Below are positions 1 to 12,289 of a DNA stretch of 64,000 nt, piece after piece. A program made the position numbers and the translations under genes. Location: the NCBI RefSeq assembly GCF_032854445.1, contig NC_088305.1:15669717-15733716 (forward strand). Direction: 5' to 3'. This DNA is from Liolophura sinensis (taxonomy: Eukaryota > Mollusca > Polyplacophora > Chitonida > Chitonidae). Within the stretch, counting starts at the first letter, position 1. Each line of letters opens with the position of its first letter. The notes beneath the pieces were generated by a model. It saw nothing but the letters and a program-made list of their open reading frames with translations, was not told the DNA's origin and made no database searches.

Positions 1-780
1 GTGTCCAGTGAAGAAATGGTTACCACATATAAGCTGCGTGCAGTTTGTACATTGTGACATGGGCTTGTCCACACGACTAAAATACCCTGCCTACTGGAAA
101 CACCAAATTTTGACAGCTCCAAAAAATGCTGACAAGTCTTTTTTTAAATTTTATTGATGACGACTATAATTCAAGTTGTACGTAGAGTAATGCTTTTGTT
201 GGTGTGAAATTCATATCATATGCAATCCAAATACAGTACACTGAAAACAAAAATGATACATTTATTTCTCCATGAAGATAATCAACCAAACTGCACAATT
301 ATTTATAGCAAAAGTTGGGCATAAATTAATTACTGGCTATTCAAAGCAGTATGATAAAAGTAGGCAAGTGAAAACATCATTCTTCCTTATTTGTGTTCCC
401 AAAACATAGCTGATACTCTATACAAATGAGCCTGCACTCTTTATTTACACACAACATCTGTAATGTAACTATTGCCTGCTGAAAAGCCACCGCCTCACAA
501 AAATAGAACAAATTTTCATGTTTTTGGATCGATTGGTCGCTAGCATGTTCAGAATTGAAATTTGTTAGGTTTCATTCCTCGGTCTGTTCATTTATGCATT
601 CATTGAAAGTTTCATTTGTGCATGGGATCTATGTCAAAACTTAACAGATTAAACTGTTTCATACTTTTTTTAAACAGTAAGGTGTACATGCCTTTGGCAG
701 AGTTTGACATGAACATAATCGGTGATTTATTTCTGGGTACTCTAGTTTCCCACATCCATAAGATAGACAGCCATCATAGG

Positions 781-939
781 CATGTGAGTGATGGGAAGGT
801 CTGGCAGCAACCTGCGGATGGTCGTGGGTTCTCCTGGGTTTTGCCCGGTTTCCTCCCACCATAATGCTGGCTGCCGTCATATAAGTGAAATATTCTTGAA
901 TACGGCGTAAAACACCAATCAAATAAATAAATAAATAAA
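781..939 (+). mobile_element. family-1 SINE, 5'-truncated
   Basis: It matches the 3' two thirds of the complete copy at 49726-49990: the GGGAAGGTCTGGCAGCAACC block, the GCCCGGTTTCC block, ATAAGTGAAATATTCTTGA and an (AAAT)n tail. The tRNA-like head is missing, as expected for incomplete reverse transcription. Confidence 0.85.
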
Positions 940-1540
940 GAAAATAATTCGTGTGACTCCAGTCCGCAATGCATCATGGTGTTCTTCTGAATAAACTCTC
1001 AAAATAGGAAACATGAGCAGTGGTTTGGCTGAATCGAAGTAAGATATCATTGGTTTGACCTTTCGCTATGACTCCTCTATAGGTTTCACAAGTGCATTGA
1101 TTTTTTCTGTTTGTGTAGTAAAGTTGTCAACTTCAACCTCAAAAATATACATGCCCTAACTTTCACGTGGTACCATGCCATACCACCACATGCAGCTTGG
1201 ACTTTTTTTCTACAACATATCAAAATATCAGTTTAGCATGGCCACCATTTTTTTTGAACTGGAAGTGAAGTCATAGCATTTTGTTTAAATACCTTGGTAA
1301 CTTCTAGGAGGGTAGAAAGTAAAGCTGGCAAAAAACGTTTCAGTTCTATCCAAAACGGCAAAATTCTGATTCATGTATTTTTTAACTAGGTGCAAACTAA
1401 CAGCATAGAGACTTATAGTGCATCTACAACCTAAAATGTCTGCACGGCAGTATGACCCAATCAGTGCTCCTTTACTCTTCAGTTCGGAGGCAAATCTTCG
1501 ACCTAATTGCCTGAAGTGCACATGTGTAACCGAAAGCAGT

Positions 1541-1600
1541 TAGAGTAGGCCTATAGAGTAGGCCCATAGAGTAGGCCTGTGGAGTAAGCCTATAGAGTAA
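1541..1600 (+). repeat. 13-bp tandem repeat, about 4.5 copies
   Basis: The unit is TAGAGTAGGCCTA with small changes between copies. It lies about 60 bp upstream of the first exon of the plus-strand gene and overlaps the region where a branch point would lie. Confidence 0.8.
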
Positions 1601-1659
1601 CTTTATGGACCTGTTTATATCATGTACTGTTATGTAAGGATGTACTTATACTATTGCAG

Positions 1660-1787
1660 CCGGAGCATTGTCGAGCGTGAACACACTAATGAGCGCAGTG
1701 ACGGGGAGGGGAGGGGATCAGAACAAGCGGAGCCAGGAGACAGCACCCTTGCTTCCGGAGCAGCCCAGTGGCAGTCCAGAGGCACAG
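1660..1787 (+). CDS. unrecognised plus-strand gene, window exon 1
   Basis: Acceptor TACTATTGCAG and donor CACAG|GTATC. In the frame that continues through the later exons it encodes GALSSVNTLMSAVTGRGG followed by a TAPLLPEQ segment. Another frame is also open here, but it does not stay in phase with exon 2. Confidence 0.65.
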
Positions 1788-4700
1788 GTATCATCTTACC
1801 CATTACACATGTGTTCAGGAATGTATATGTTGAACCGTCTCTAATGACACGTCATATTGGGGCATGGCAATGTCTGTCAGACCACAGGGACACATAGTAT
1901 CCAACATTTTATGTGTTTAAAACTCAAAAAATTTTCAAAACATGAAAACCAACTATATCTTTGGACTTGGATGACTTTGGACAACTTTTGAGAGCCTTTC
2001 TGATCTACATCCAGGCTAGCGCTAAAATAGGGAATTGTAAAACTGGTCTACTGCAGAAATTGTGTATTTATTATTGACATTACTGTGATAACCTGTCACC
2101 TTCAGCAGAGTAAATGTTAAATGTTATATAATCCTACAAAACAGGGTAAATGTACTCTCCGGGACCTACTTTACAGTGTCCTCTCTATGCAAGTTCATAT
2201 GGGACAATGCCAAGGCTGACATGAAGGCTTGTAAATGACTCGGGGCCAAGTTAAACAAATAAATATACATAAATGAAAAAAAATATATGTACAGTGTATA
2301 TATACATGTGTGTGTCTGTGTGAATGTTATAGTTACAAAAGTCCGTGTGAATGTTATAGTTACAAAGGTCCGTGTGAATGTTATGGTAACAAAGGTCCGT
2401 ATGAACGTTATAGTTACAAAGGTCTGTAGGAATGTTATAGCTACAAAGGTCCATGTGAACGTTATAGTTACAAAGGTCCGTGTGAACGTTATAGTTACCA
2501 AGGTCTGTAGGAGTGTTATAGTTACAAAGGTTTGTGTGAACGTTATAGTTACAAATGTCTGTAGGAGTGTTTTGGTTACAAAGGTCTGTGTGAACGTACA
2601 TGTAGTTACCAAGGTCTGTAGGAGTGTTATAGTTACAAAGGCCAGACTGGGTTGTGTATGGAGCATGCATCTTTAGGAATATGCATCTTATGATCTTTCA
2701 GTTGTTTAGGTGCCTAATCATCTCCTGAGGTGTACTTTTGTGTGAGGGTTTGGGAGGAGGGATGAGATATAAGCCATGTGTTTCGGTTGTACTTTTGAAA
2801 GTAAAACATATTTTTTTCTTAAATTCCATATATGCAGTTGTTCTTGACCTTATAATTGTCATTAACACTTTTGTGAAGTTGAGTTCAAGTCCAGCTCAGG
2901 CTTCGTCTCAGGTCAAAAAATAATAGGAAGGTCGTTCAGCGACCTGCAGATAGTTGTGGGTTTCAGTCCACTTTCCTCTCACCATGATGATGGCTGCCAT
3001 CACGTAAGTGAAATGTTCTTGAGTATAGTGTAGAAAACCAATCAACTGAATATCTAAATGGATAAAAATAAGTCTTTATCCTGTGTGAACTGTTGTGCTT
3101 TTGCAAAGCCTTGGATAAATCTGAATCTAGTTATTAATATCATCTCTATTTACAGAGAAAGCAGACCTCCAGTTCAAGTGTACCGAAGTCCACCTCAAGC
3201 ATGACCCTCCCAGTTTCCAGTCCCTCCAGCCAATCACAGTTTGAGGACATCTCTCAGCAGCTTCATGTGACTGCCAGTCACCATGATGGACAGGTCACAG
3301 GCCCCACCCATTCCAGCCCCCAGGATGTAGAGAAACGCTTAGAGGAACTTGCACGGTAAAACTCACTAGGATTTATTTATTTTATCTTTGGTTTATGACA
3401 AATGTGTAAAGTCGTGAAAACATTTTCCTTATTGGGCATTGAGTTAAAAAATATCGTATTTCATCTACAGTTTGTGTGTGAAAGATGCGCTTTCAGAACC
3501 ACATAAAATTGAAAAGATATTAAATGAAAAACTTTAAAAAGATACTTTTGGTGCCAAATAGATAAGAAATTAATCAAACTTGAGTGGATGAATCAGTCAG
3601 TATCACGTAAACATGTTTCTTGAAAAAAGTTAAACTTCTGGTGAACTGCAGTTGTTTTTGCAGGTTACCAGTTGTCTGGTTAGCAGGTTTAACTTAGCAT
3701 CCCTGTCAGAGCTAGGACTTGTGCCTAGTACTTGCCCACCCCTATTAATATCACGGTACACAGATTTAGGAAGGTGATACCAATAACTTGTAAACAGCTT
3801 TTAGGTGATTTTGAGAATTTTTCAGCACAGTACAACCAAAGTTAAGCTGAATGGTGATTTCCTTCAACAGTGACACTGTCTTGCATTTATTATGATGTGT
3901 TGTAATTTATCTTGTCATTTCTGCACACTACTCTCTGTCTGTGACCATATAGGGAAAAAATCAAATTTACCAGGCTAATATTAGACGAAATAAATGCAGA
4001 CTGATACAGGAAGACAATAAAGCTGCAGTAAGAATGTGTTGTGACATTGTGACCAATACGTATTTTATGAGATATGTCATTTGAACAACAGCGTCAAAAA
4101 CCCAGTGCAAAATGACATCTCTCTTGTATGGTATGGTAAGCTACTTTTCTGTCTTTGAACATGGCAGTATTTTTGAGTTCAGCTAAAACTACTGGCAGAA
4201 TATCAATATTTTTTCTGTAATTGATACCCAAACCCACCCAGTAACACAGTTCAGATGAATAATGCTGTTTGATTTTTTTTTCTATATATTCAACAAACCA
4301 GCACATGTTGAAATTGGCTGATTTGCACCACCCTGCTGTAAACTCATGTGACGTTGCAAATGAACGTCACTCCGTCATCACAATGTCATATTTCAAAATA
4401 TTTTTTTTTCAATATTTTTGTTTAATGGAAGCTTGCACCTCAAAATATTCTTTATCGATCCCCCAGACAACTAACCCGGTTAGAGAAAAAGATGAGTTCT
4501 GACATTGCCATGATTCTGCATATACTACAAAACCAGTTGCCAGGGCCCCCCATCTAGCCCCTCCAACTCCTCATGACCCCCCACCTCTGACCCCTGGCAG
4601 CGAACCCCAGGATAGTTGGCCACCACCGCCTGAAGATTCCTGGCTACTGGAGCAGCAGCAGCCACAAGCAGATGCTAAGGTGAGCATGAAATAGACAAAT

Positions 4701-5278
4701 TGTGAATGATTATTTTATGTAGTTTCTAAAGCTTTCAGTACAGTTGATGTAACCTGATTTAGAAAGCAACTTTTCACACTTTTAATACGCTGAATTTATA
4801 ATTAATTTGATTTGCATTGAATGCTTTACTCAGTTATGGTACAGAAATGTGAACCAGTCAGGCTTGTATTGTACATTTGTAGTTATGGTCATCATTGAAA
4901 CTGTTATTTTCTCCACAATAGGATGGTGGCATTTATATTTTATATGATATTTCCAAGATTCTTCTCAGTAATCTTCGCTGTTTCTTGTAGAAACAAGACA
5001 CTTCGCCACCAGAGGATGAGTCTCCATGGCAGCGAAGATATGTGTCTTCGCCAGAGAGTCAATCAGGGTCTAGACAATCCTCTCCATCCTCCGAGAACCA
5101 ATCAGTGATAGCAGCACGAACTTACACTGGCCAATCAGGGGCCAGTGGTGATGTTCAAACTGACCAATCAAAAACTCCCTCTCAAGTGAGTAGCCAGTCA
5201 GAATCAAGGCTGTCCCCGACAAGACAGAGACGATTGGGATTACCTGAAGGAGAAGACTTTCAAAACACAATTGTGTGA
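1660..5278 (+). CDS. 3' end of an unrecognised gene (four coding exons), Ser/Gln/Pro-rich tail
   Basis: Join 1660-1787, 3156-3355, 4544-4679, 4991-5278. Every junction is AG...GT and the phases agree (2-nt lead, then 0, 2 and 0), giving about 250 residues to a TGA. The product is low-complexity and looks like a disordered cytoplasmic tail. It contains the stretch QETAPLLPEQ, a short helix-like DVEKRLEELAR, a Pro-rich block PPTPHDPPPLTPGSEPQ and many Ser/Gln residues. It ends FQNTIV, where T at -2 and V at 0 fit a class I PDZ-binding motif. I do not recognise the family. The 5' part lies outside the window. The gene converges on NEK10. The exon chain is well supported; the function is unknown. 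Confidence 0.75.
2313..2641 (+). repeat. 27-bp minisatellite, about 12 copies
   Basis: The unit resembles GTGTGAACGTTATAGTTACAAAGGTC in the intron between the first two exons of the plus-strand gene. The unit length is divisible by three, so several frames stay open on both strands. These frames are repeat artefacts, not genes. Confidence 0.9.
2926..3066 (+). mobile_element. family-1 SINE, degraded 3' fragment
   Basis: Divergent match to the SINE 3' region (GACCTGCAGATAGTTGTGGG, ACGTAAGTGAAATGTTCTTGA). It ends about 90 bp before the acceptor of the next exon. Confidence 0.7.
3156..3355 (+). CDS. unrecognised plus-strand gene, window exon 2
   Basis: Acceptor CTCTATTTACAG, donor GCACG|GTAAAA. 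It starts in phase 0 with RKQTSSSSVPKS, is Ser-rich, and ends with DVEKRLEELA plus two bases of an Arg codon. Confidence 0.8.
4544..4679 (+). CDS. unrecognised plus-strand gene, window exon 3
   Basis: The acceptor is GTTGCCAG. An AG eight bases upstream would put a stop in frame, so the later AG is chosen. The exon is Pro-rich (PPTPHDPPPLTP), then DSWPPPPEDSW, then a Gln run, and ends at AAG|GTGAGC. Confidence 0.8.
4991..5278 (+). CDS. unrecognised plus-strand gene, terminal coding exon
   Basis: Acceptor TTTCTTGTAG. The frame is open for 95 codons to TGA at 5276-5278. It is Ser/Gln-rich with SPPEDESPWQRRYVSSPE near the start and LPEGEDFQNTIV at the C-terminus. The last four residues fit a class I PDZ ligand. 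Confidence 0.85.
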   Translation, partial: KQDTSPPEDESPWQRRYVSSPESQSGSRQSSPSSENQSVIAARTYTGQSGASGDVQTDQSKTPSQVSSQSESRLSPTRQRRLGLPEGEDFQNTIV

Positions 5279-8000
5279 TATATTAATTTCAAGAAAGGAA
5301 GTGCTTTGTAGGCTTTATATTTTCAGACAACAAAAACTACCATGAACAACTGCAGCCAGTTTCTATGTTAGTGCATACGTAATCTGTGGTTCTGTTGTTG
5401 TGGACCAAACGAGCAAAAAATTGTCATTACAAGGAAGAGCACAACGAATTGTGATTTATGTTGTGATACATACTGTTTTAAACGATTGTCACGTGTTTAC
5501 AAAGTGGTGTGGAGATCTGCAGATGATTGTCATAACTTCCATCACAGGGTGATTCCATTTTTATTTAGGTTATTTATTATTTTGTTTTTGTCCTTACAAT
5601 TTCTGTTTCAGCCGCAACTCTGAACATCTGAATCTCTGTGTTTTTGTTTTATCTTCTGGACGACTCCCTTTATTTGGATCTGTCGGATGCTTTTATTTGG
5701 GTCTGTACAATTCTTTTATTTGGGTCTGTACAATTTTTTTATTTGGGTCTGTACAATTCTGTTCTTTGCAGTTTGTTCAATTCTTTGTAGTTCAGTGTAA
5801 AACTGAGTGGCATCCCTTGCAACAACATTTCATGGTATTTTCAACACACCGGGTCCTGTATAGTAAGTCAAGCATGAACTGGTGTATGATATATTGGATG
5901 TTAATGAGAAGAAATCCTACAAGCAGCTGTCCTACACAGTAGCTGGCTTCAGTTATGAATAATCTCATAGTGTCTCACAATGTTTGGCTAAATTGTTGGA
6001 AAAGTGGTTCTCTTTACACTTAGGTGTTTGGCAACATGAAGTTTACAAGGGAATGGTTGGTTATATGTAGAAAAAAAGGCTCTTAAGCAGTTATTAAATG
6101 ATGAATATTTTAATGTTTTACATTATGGAATGTTTTTATATTTCCCCTGACATTATTGTTTTAATCTTGTTGACAGTAATATTTGTTGATTCTTGTTCCT
6201 TCTGAATCTGTGATAGATGTAATAAATGATAAGAAATGATGTAAACATTTCAACATCCTCTGTAAAATTTAATTTCATTACAATAAAACTTAGTAAACTA
6301 AAGCTTTCTCTGGTACCTATTGAAAAACAAAGGTCTTCCATGAACTCTTTTATCACATAGGTTTTTGTTAACATTATTAAAAAATTAATTTTTTTTTTAT
6401 TTTCTTAGTAATTTGTATGTCTTGATAAAATATGCTACATTCTCATTTTGGTCATATATCTTTCAGTTTTCCTTTTGACCTCGGAGGTAGTCTATTTTTA
6501 TGACTTTGTATAATTTGCTGCCTTATTTAATGTAATAATCTGGCATGCGTTGCTTTATTTGGCTCAAGATGTGACAAGGGAAGTAACTCTTTAGTTGTAT
6601 CTAGTGGCTGCTCTCTTCTGATGAATGCAAGCATGCATTTAGAAAATTTCAAATTTATATTCAAAACATGTATCCATTAAAACATGTAGCTACATGTATG
6701 AAAGATTTAGTTAAACAAAAAGTAAACATTTTATCTTGAGCTGTCTTTTTTTTTTTAACTTGTGCATTATTTAAGGATTAGTGTCCAGATTTAGGTACTT
6801 GGTCTGAGTACAAAGATTAGAGCCTGTTTAAATATCATCTGACCAGCAGGGCTGTGAAGAAATGCAACATAGTGAATTAAATTCACTAAAACAAAAAAGA
6901 TTTGTTTCCCTGCACGATCATCTCCAGCTATCCCTCACATACATGTAAGTGAACTACTACATAGTGATATCATGTATCATCTTGCAGGTCTCGTTGGGCG
7001 TACAACTTGTGAACTAACCCACTTTAATTTTACTGACCTGTTTTCCGAACTATATGTCGAGTACAAAACAATTTCCTGTAGAAATTCAGGATACTTTTCG
7101 TCACTGAGCTGAATGGCAAAGCTCTGTCATCTGGTGAATTTTGGACATACATGTCATGTTTAGGCACATTTTATGTTGTCTTGATGGAAGATGTTAATGT
7201 AAAATCAACATCATTAATCACTGACTTGGATTATGGCATTTATCAAATTTGTACGCCGCTTCTTGGTTTGATTTTCTCAATCTAACAATACAAACTAAGG
7301 TTATCTAACCATGTATAAATCTGGACACTAATCCTGCAATGCATATTAAGACTGAATTTATTTGCTGAACTGTTTTGGCTTGTTTTATAGTGTGTCAGTG
7401 TTCATGGTCAAAACCATACTGGTATTATGTATAATTTATTACTGTCTTATTGTTCTTCTTTATCTGTTCATTTCTGCCATTTTTTATTGAAAAAACTATG
7501 TTGGTCGGTTTTTTCTAAAATTTTTAATATATAGAAGATATATACATGCAATAAAAAGATCCTTAAATAGCAGTCCATGTGTTAATGCATGGTACTGTAA
7601 TAATTTCATTTTATCTAATTGCAGCAAATTCTTCTGTGAAGATACATACTGCATTCATTTTTGGTGGATCTTCTTTCATCTTTGTGTGCTAGCTGCCCTC
7701 CGGGGCATAGGGGTTAACGAATCTGGTGTTTTGTGGAAATAGAATATACATGTTGGGGCCCTTAAGTTGGTCAACACAGTGAAGGCGTACATTGATAAAC
7801 AGTACACCATGATCATGCAGAACTGATGAGTAACAACCATTTCCTTGCTTGTACGATGTGGTACACGCAAGGAACACACGTGACATTGGCGAAGTTTGCC
7901 TTTAATTGAAAGTAAATATGTTATGCAGAGAGCGAAGCGTTAGTTACCATAGCCACTGTCTCTGTTTACAACACATAGGTGCATGTGTATAATGTGACCG
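5279..8000 (+). other. 3' UTR and flanking sequence of the plus-strand gene
   Basis: T-rich non-coding sequence after the stop. Candidate polyadenylation signals AATAAA occur at 6221, 6282 and 7550; which is used cannot be told from sequence. It includes the short repeat at 5667-5762. No other gene is seen. Confidence 0.5.
5667..5762 (+). repeat. 23-bp tandem repeat, about 4 copies
   Basis: The unit is TTTTATTTGGGTCTGTACAA in the 3' UTR region; the first copy is more divergent. Confidence 0.8.
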
Positions 8001-8682
8001 TTTGGTGAATAATAGCTGATTTTCTCACATGACTCACCCAGTTATTCAGTGTGGATATTTGTTAGTTTTTGGAGAGGTAATTAAGCATCATTTTGATAAA
8101 GGTATATAGCACTAAAAAGTTTGATTGCGTCACAAGCCATGACATAATTGTGATAACATTTGCCAAGGTCATCGAGATACCCCCCGCAGTACTTTCCCTG
8201 GAGTTATCTCCCTTCCTGACTGTACAAAACAAAAGTGGTTGTGTTTCGAATATCTTTCGAAAATCTTCCCAGTTTCTTTTAGAATGTATGCGTTTATCCT
8301 CTTACATGCACGTTGTTATTGTGTTTTTTTTTCTTCTTTAATGTGTGACAATCTGTTTTTATTAGGAGAGGTGAGTGAATATCTTTTTTTTACCACCGTG
8401 TAACTGGAAGCAGTACAATGTATGATGTGAAAAAATATGGGTATACGTCCGTCATGAGTTCTTTCACATCTTAATCACTTTAGAAGTTACATATACATGT
8501 ATATATTTTTTAATATGTGAATGATATTATAAATATAGTACCATAGTACCCCAATCTTTGGATTGTATAAAACAGACAGGCAGAAAATGGATTTTAGGTA
8601 ACAGTATTAGTGTTTTTAGCAATTACATTTTCTGGATACAATACAGATTCTAGCCCTGAAATTGGAGTGAGACTAGTCTGGG

Positions 8683-8751
8683 GTTTTAAACCCACGACCT
8701 CAGAGTTTTAAAACCCACGACCTCAGAGTTTTAAAACCCACGACCTCAGAG
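8683..8751 (+). repeat. 23-bp tandem repeat, 3 copies
   Basis: The unit is TTTTAAAACCCACGACCTCA plus GAG, nearly identical in three copies; the first has lost one A. Confidence 0.85.
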
Positions 8752-9832
8752 TCTTGCACCAAATTGCCAGCAGTAATTGACAACCTTCCAGATCACACGA
8801 CCAGCAGGCCTGTTACTGGCCTAAAACCCGGAGTTCTCTTGGCCAGTTTCAGTATTAGACTCTATGCTATATCAGGAAAGTTTAGTCCTTGATAGCTATA
8901 ATACTGTTAGCAGACTATTAAACAGTTAAACAGGTGCTCATATTGGATGTCATAAATAGAATTCTGTGACTACTTCACATAATGGCAGTTTGATAAGGAT
9001 TTTCCTGTAAGCGCTTAAACATTTGAATTATTTTGTTGTAGTGTGAGTACACCATCTCTCAGCATGTATAATCAGTTCCACGGAGCAGGCCAGGTTCTGG
9101 TGGTTGAAGTTGGTTGTCTTTCAGTTTCTAGGACATAACAAGCACGGGTTCAATACCAGTCTTGGACAGGGAACTCACACATTCCCCCTACTCTCCCTGC
9201 TTATGGGACCATGGTGACCCTAAGAGTTTGTTTAAGCCTGTGTGTTGATATATTTACACAACCTAATGCTGGTTGAAGACTGTTTGTGTGCAACAAGTAT
9301 GGTGTGCATATATCTGCGTGTCACGTCTGGATATGTTTATTACTATCTTGCCAAAGGTTGGTGGTTTGTTTTTCTCCACTCATAAAACTGACACTTGATA
9401 AAAGCATCGTATGAGTAAAAATATTTGAGTAGACTGTTAAACAACGATCTAATAAGTATAAACATGGAATCTACTCCAGTCATAAATGCATGGATAGGCA
9501 GACTTCACTGTGTTATCATTCAAGCACTGGTTTTCAGCTGTGTGCTTGACTTCTTCAGAAAATGTGTGTAAGTTTTTCTTTTGGACAGGCTAGAGTGAAG
9601 TGAGTAGGACAGCTCAGTTCTAGTTCAACAATGATTGTAAGATAATGTTGTGATCTGTTATTGTTTAAGAAATATAGTTAGACTCCTACAGTGTTTGAAT
9701 GGTTCAACTGCTGGGAGAATGCTCTGTGATCTTATTTTGTATGTTGGACTTTTTTGACTGTTAAATGTGATCAGACTTTATGAGATATTTGTTTTTCCTT
9801 GCCAGATTATGCCATTAGTTTTATTAGAAACC

Positions 9833-9919
9833 TACGCTCATGTATCAGTAGGTCGACTGCACGATCAACCAGAGCGCATGCTTAGGTATACATAGTCGAT
9901 GCTTTGATACATGAGCGTA
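9833..9919. mobile_element. 87-bp MITE-like element with 15-bp TIRs
   Basis: TACGCTCATGTATCA at 9833-9847 is matched by its perfect reverse complement at 9905-9919. TTAGAAACC is directly repeated at 9824-9832 and 9920-9928 as a 9-bp target-site duplication. It has no coding capacity, so it is a non-autonomous DNA transposon. A 9-bp duplication would suit Mutator-like elements, but the superfamily is not established here. Confidence 0.8.
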
Positions 9920-11228
9920 TTAGAAACCTTGACCGTACAGATTTTATGAAAGACTTGTGGTTAGTTTTGTTCCATATTAAATGCATAGTGCCTTGTTAAG
10001 GAGTATGTAACAGTTATTTGCCTAGACCATTCGACCTGCCCCCACTTCCGTGTGGCTGGAATGGCGTGACTGCGATTAATGAAGTGCGTGATGAAAATTT
10101 GTGTGATAGGCATGTATGTATATTTTGTCAGGGTACATATTGTGAATTCTTTTGGAAAAGAGTGACAGCTTCATTGTAACACTGTAGTGAGACCCTGCTT
10201 CATCAGAGTGCACGGTGAATTTTTGTTTGGGATCAGGTCCAAATTCGGAAGGCACGGTCGCGGGATAGGGGTCGCCTGGCGGGTTCCTGGCGGGTTCCTG
10301 AAGTCTCACCCGCCCAGATCGCCTGTGAGACTGAAGTATCGTTCAAAACTTCCTGCATTCCTGTGATCCTGCCAGATCACAGGATCGGAAGTCACACGAG
10401 GAGTCAGAGAGATTACGGCTGTATATTAAATTAAATACACGAACCAAGAGGAAAATAATTGAACTAAATGATGGTATTTAAGAACATATTCATAGAAAAT
10501 GCCAACCTGCATGTGTATGCTGTGACGCGACAGTATTAAGCGAGAAACAAGCATAGATAAAATAAAGAATTACATAAATTAAAAAACAAAAAACTCAAAT
10601 ATAAAAATTATAAAAAAAGCTTGCCATTGAAGGACTTACCGTACAAGTTTACAAATTGTAACGCTTGTCTGGATAACGATCACCATTTAACAGCTCTACG
10701 ACATGTACACGGTTATTTTCACAGCTGAAACCCAAGACTTAAGGTCGCGACCGGCACACATCACGAGAGGACCCTCGTGAGCTTTTAAATTCCTGACAGA
10801 AATCACAGCATTCAGTCGTTCGAGTGTTAATATGCTTTCGTTCCTCAGATTCAATGATTTTCACATCATAAATTCCTAGTTTACTGTAGTCCGACATCTG
10901 TGGGGTACGTGAGTCCCTTGGTTGTACTACAGAAATAATACAGTGTTGTGGCGAAGTTTGATTCCCACGGCCAGGTGAGTGTCATTCATGCCAGAGACCG
11001 ACTGCCTTTTTTTTCCCATTTAGATGATAATTAAGCACGCAGTTAATGACAAAATTCTAACTGCCTTTATTGCAAAAAAAGGATTCTTAAAATTTACAGT
11101 AATTTGGTAGTACACAACTTACAGTTATCGGATTAGGCGTGGTGTTTACGGAATTATTTAGTCTTCTTCGATATAACATCGGAGCAGGGCATAGGGCTGT
11201 ATAACAACTGAAATTTTACATATAGTGC

Positions 11229-11428
11229 NNNNNNNNNNNNNNNNNNNNNNNNNNNNNNNNNNNNNNNNNNNNNNNNNNNNNNNNNNNNNNNNNNNNNNNN
11301 NNNNNNNNNNNNNNNNNNNNNNNNNNNNNNNNNNNNNNNNNNNNNNNNNNNNNNNNNNNNNNNNNNNNNNNNNNNNNNNNNNNNNNNNNNNNNNNNNNNN
11401 NNNNNNNNNNNNNNNNNNNNNNNNNNNN
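11229..11428. other. assembly gap, 200 N
   Basis: Exactly 200 N. About 40 bp ending at 11228 (GCATAGGGCTGTATA ... ACATATAGTGC) is repeated almost exactly just after the gap at 11430-11470. The gap is therefore probably an unmerged overlap or a collapsed repeat, not 200 bp of missing sequence. Confidence 0.95.
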
Positions 11429-12006
11429 GGCATAGGGCTGTATAAACAACTGAAATTTACATATAGTGCACATGTGTCGTTGTCAGTTTTGGCGGGAAAG
11501 GGTAGCCCAGAAGCTGTCTAGAAATGACGCCGATCTGTTCTCACTTCTGACTACAAGAAGTAGCCTAAACAATGTATCAATTACTCTTCATTGAACCCAC
11601 GGGGCTTAAATGAGGGACGTGATTCAATATGTATGTTCAGACATTTTGACTTTGTTCTTTAAAGCAAGGAGGGCTGTATAATATGGAAATGACTTTGATC
11701 GATCAGCTGATTTGCATGGCTAAGACTGCTATGAAATCACATAAATACGTATATAAACACGTCCTTTACGTATGAAGTTACCTGTGATCGTGACATCAAT
11801 TAGGGACCAAACAACCCAGGAACATCACTATACTGTGAGTCTGATATTTAGCAGGATGGAAGTTCCCGATCAATTATCGCAAGTCCAATTTCCCAAAAAA
11901 TGTTCAACATTAACATAAATACTGAAGATAAAAGAATGTAAGCTATGCTAATAGTGAAAAGTTCTATCAACTCCACAAAACTAGAAGTATTAAGACAACA
12001 AAAATA

Positions 12007-12256
12007 GGGGCCTCCGTGGCTCAGTCGGTTAGCGCGCTAGCGCAGCGTAATGACCCAGAAGCCTCTCACCAATGCGGTCGCTGTGAGTTCAAGACCAGCT
12101 CATGCTGCCTTCCTCTCCGGCCGTACGTGGGAAGGTCTGGCAGCAACCTGCGGATGGTCGTGGGTTTCCCCCGGGCTGTGCCCGGTTTCCACCCACCATA
12201 ATGCTGGCCGCCGTCGTATAAGTGAAATATTCTTGAGTACGACGTAAAACACCAAT

Positions 12257-12287
<31 letters not shown>
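12007..12287 (+). mobile_element. full-length family-1 tRNA-derived SINE with TSD
   Basis: The head GGGGCCTCCGTGGCTCAGTC contains a tRNA A-box-like TGGCTCAGTCGGTTAG. GTGAGTTCAAGACC fits a degenerate B box. The body and the ATAAGTGAAATATTCTTGAG domain follow, then a long poly(A) tail. ACAACAAAAATA flanks it on both sides (11995-12006 and 12288-12299), a 12-bp target-site duplication. The long pure A tail suggests a fairly recent insertion. Confidence 0.93.

Positions 12288-12289
<2 letters not shown>

Larger units (their letters stand above)
1..1659. other. intron or upstream sequence, no exon seen
   Basis: AT-rich sequence before the first recognisable exon of the plus-strand gene. It is probably an intron of that gene, because the first exon seen begins at an acceptor in phase 1. 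It holds a 5'-truncated SINE (781-939) and a short 13-bp tandem repeat (1541-1600). I see no other coding signal. Confidence 0.5.
8001..11228. other. intergenic sequence without recognised gene
   Basis: I find no exon with supporting homology. It contains the 8683-8751 repeat and the MITE-like element at 9833-9919. It also contains a short dispersed repeat (about 10140-10235) that recurs near 12745-12800. A CAG|GTGAGTG donor-like site lies near 10974, but nothing convincing is upstream of it. Confidence 0.5.

Noticed and set aside
11158-11521. Open frames across the gap
   Set aside because: They consist mostly of N.
12016-12247. Frames in the tRNA-like SINE (also near 49735-49920 and 29252-29494)
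   Set aside because: Same peptide (AQSVSALAQRNDPEASHQCG and variants) in every copy because it is SINE sequence, not a gene.
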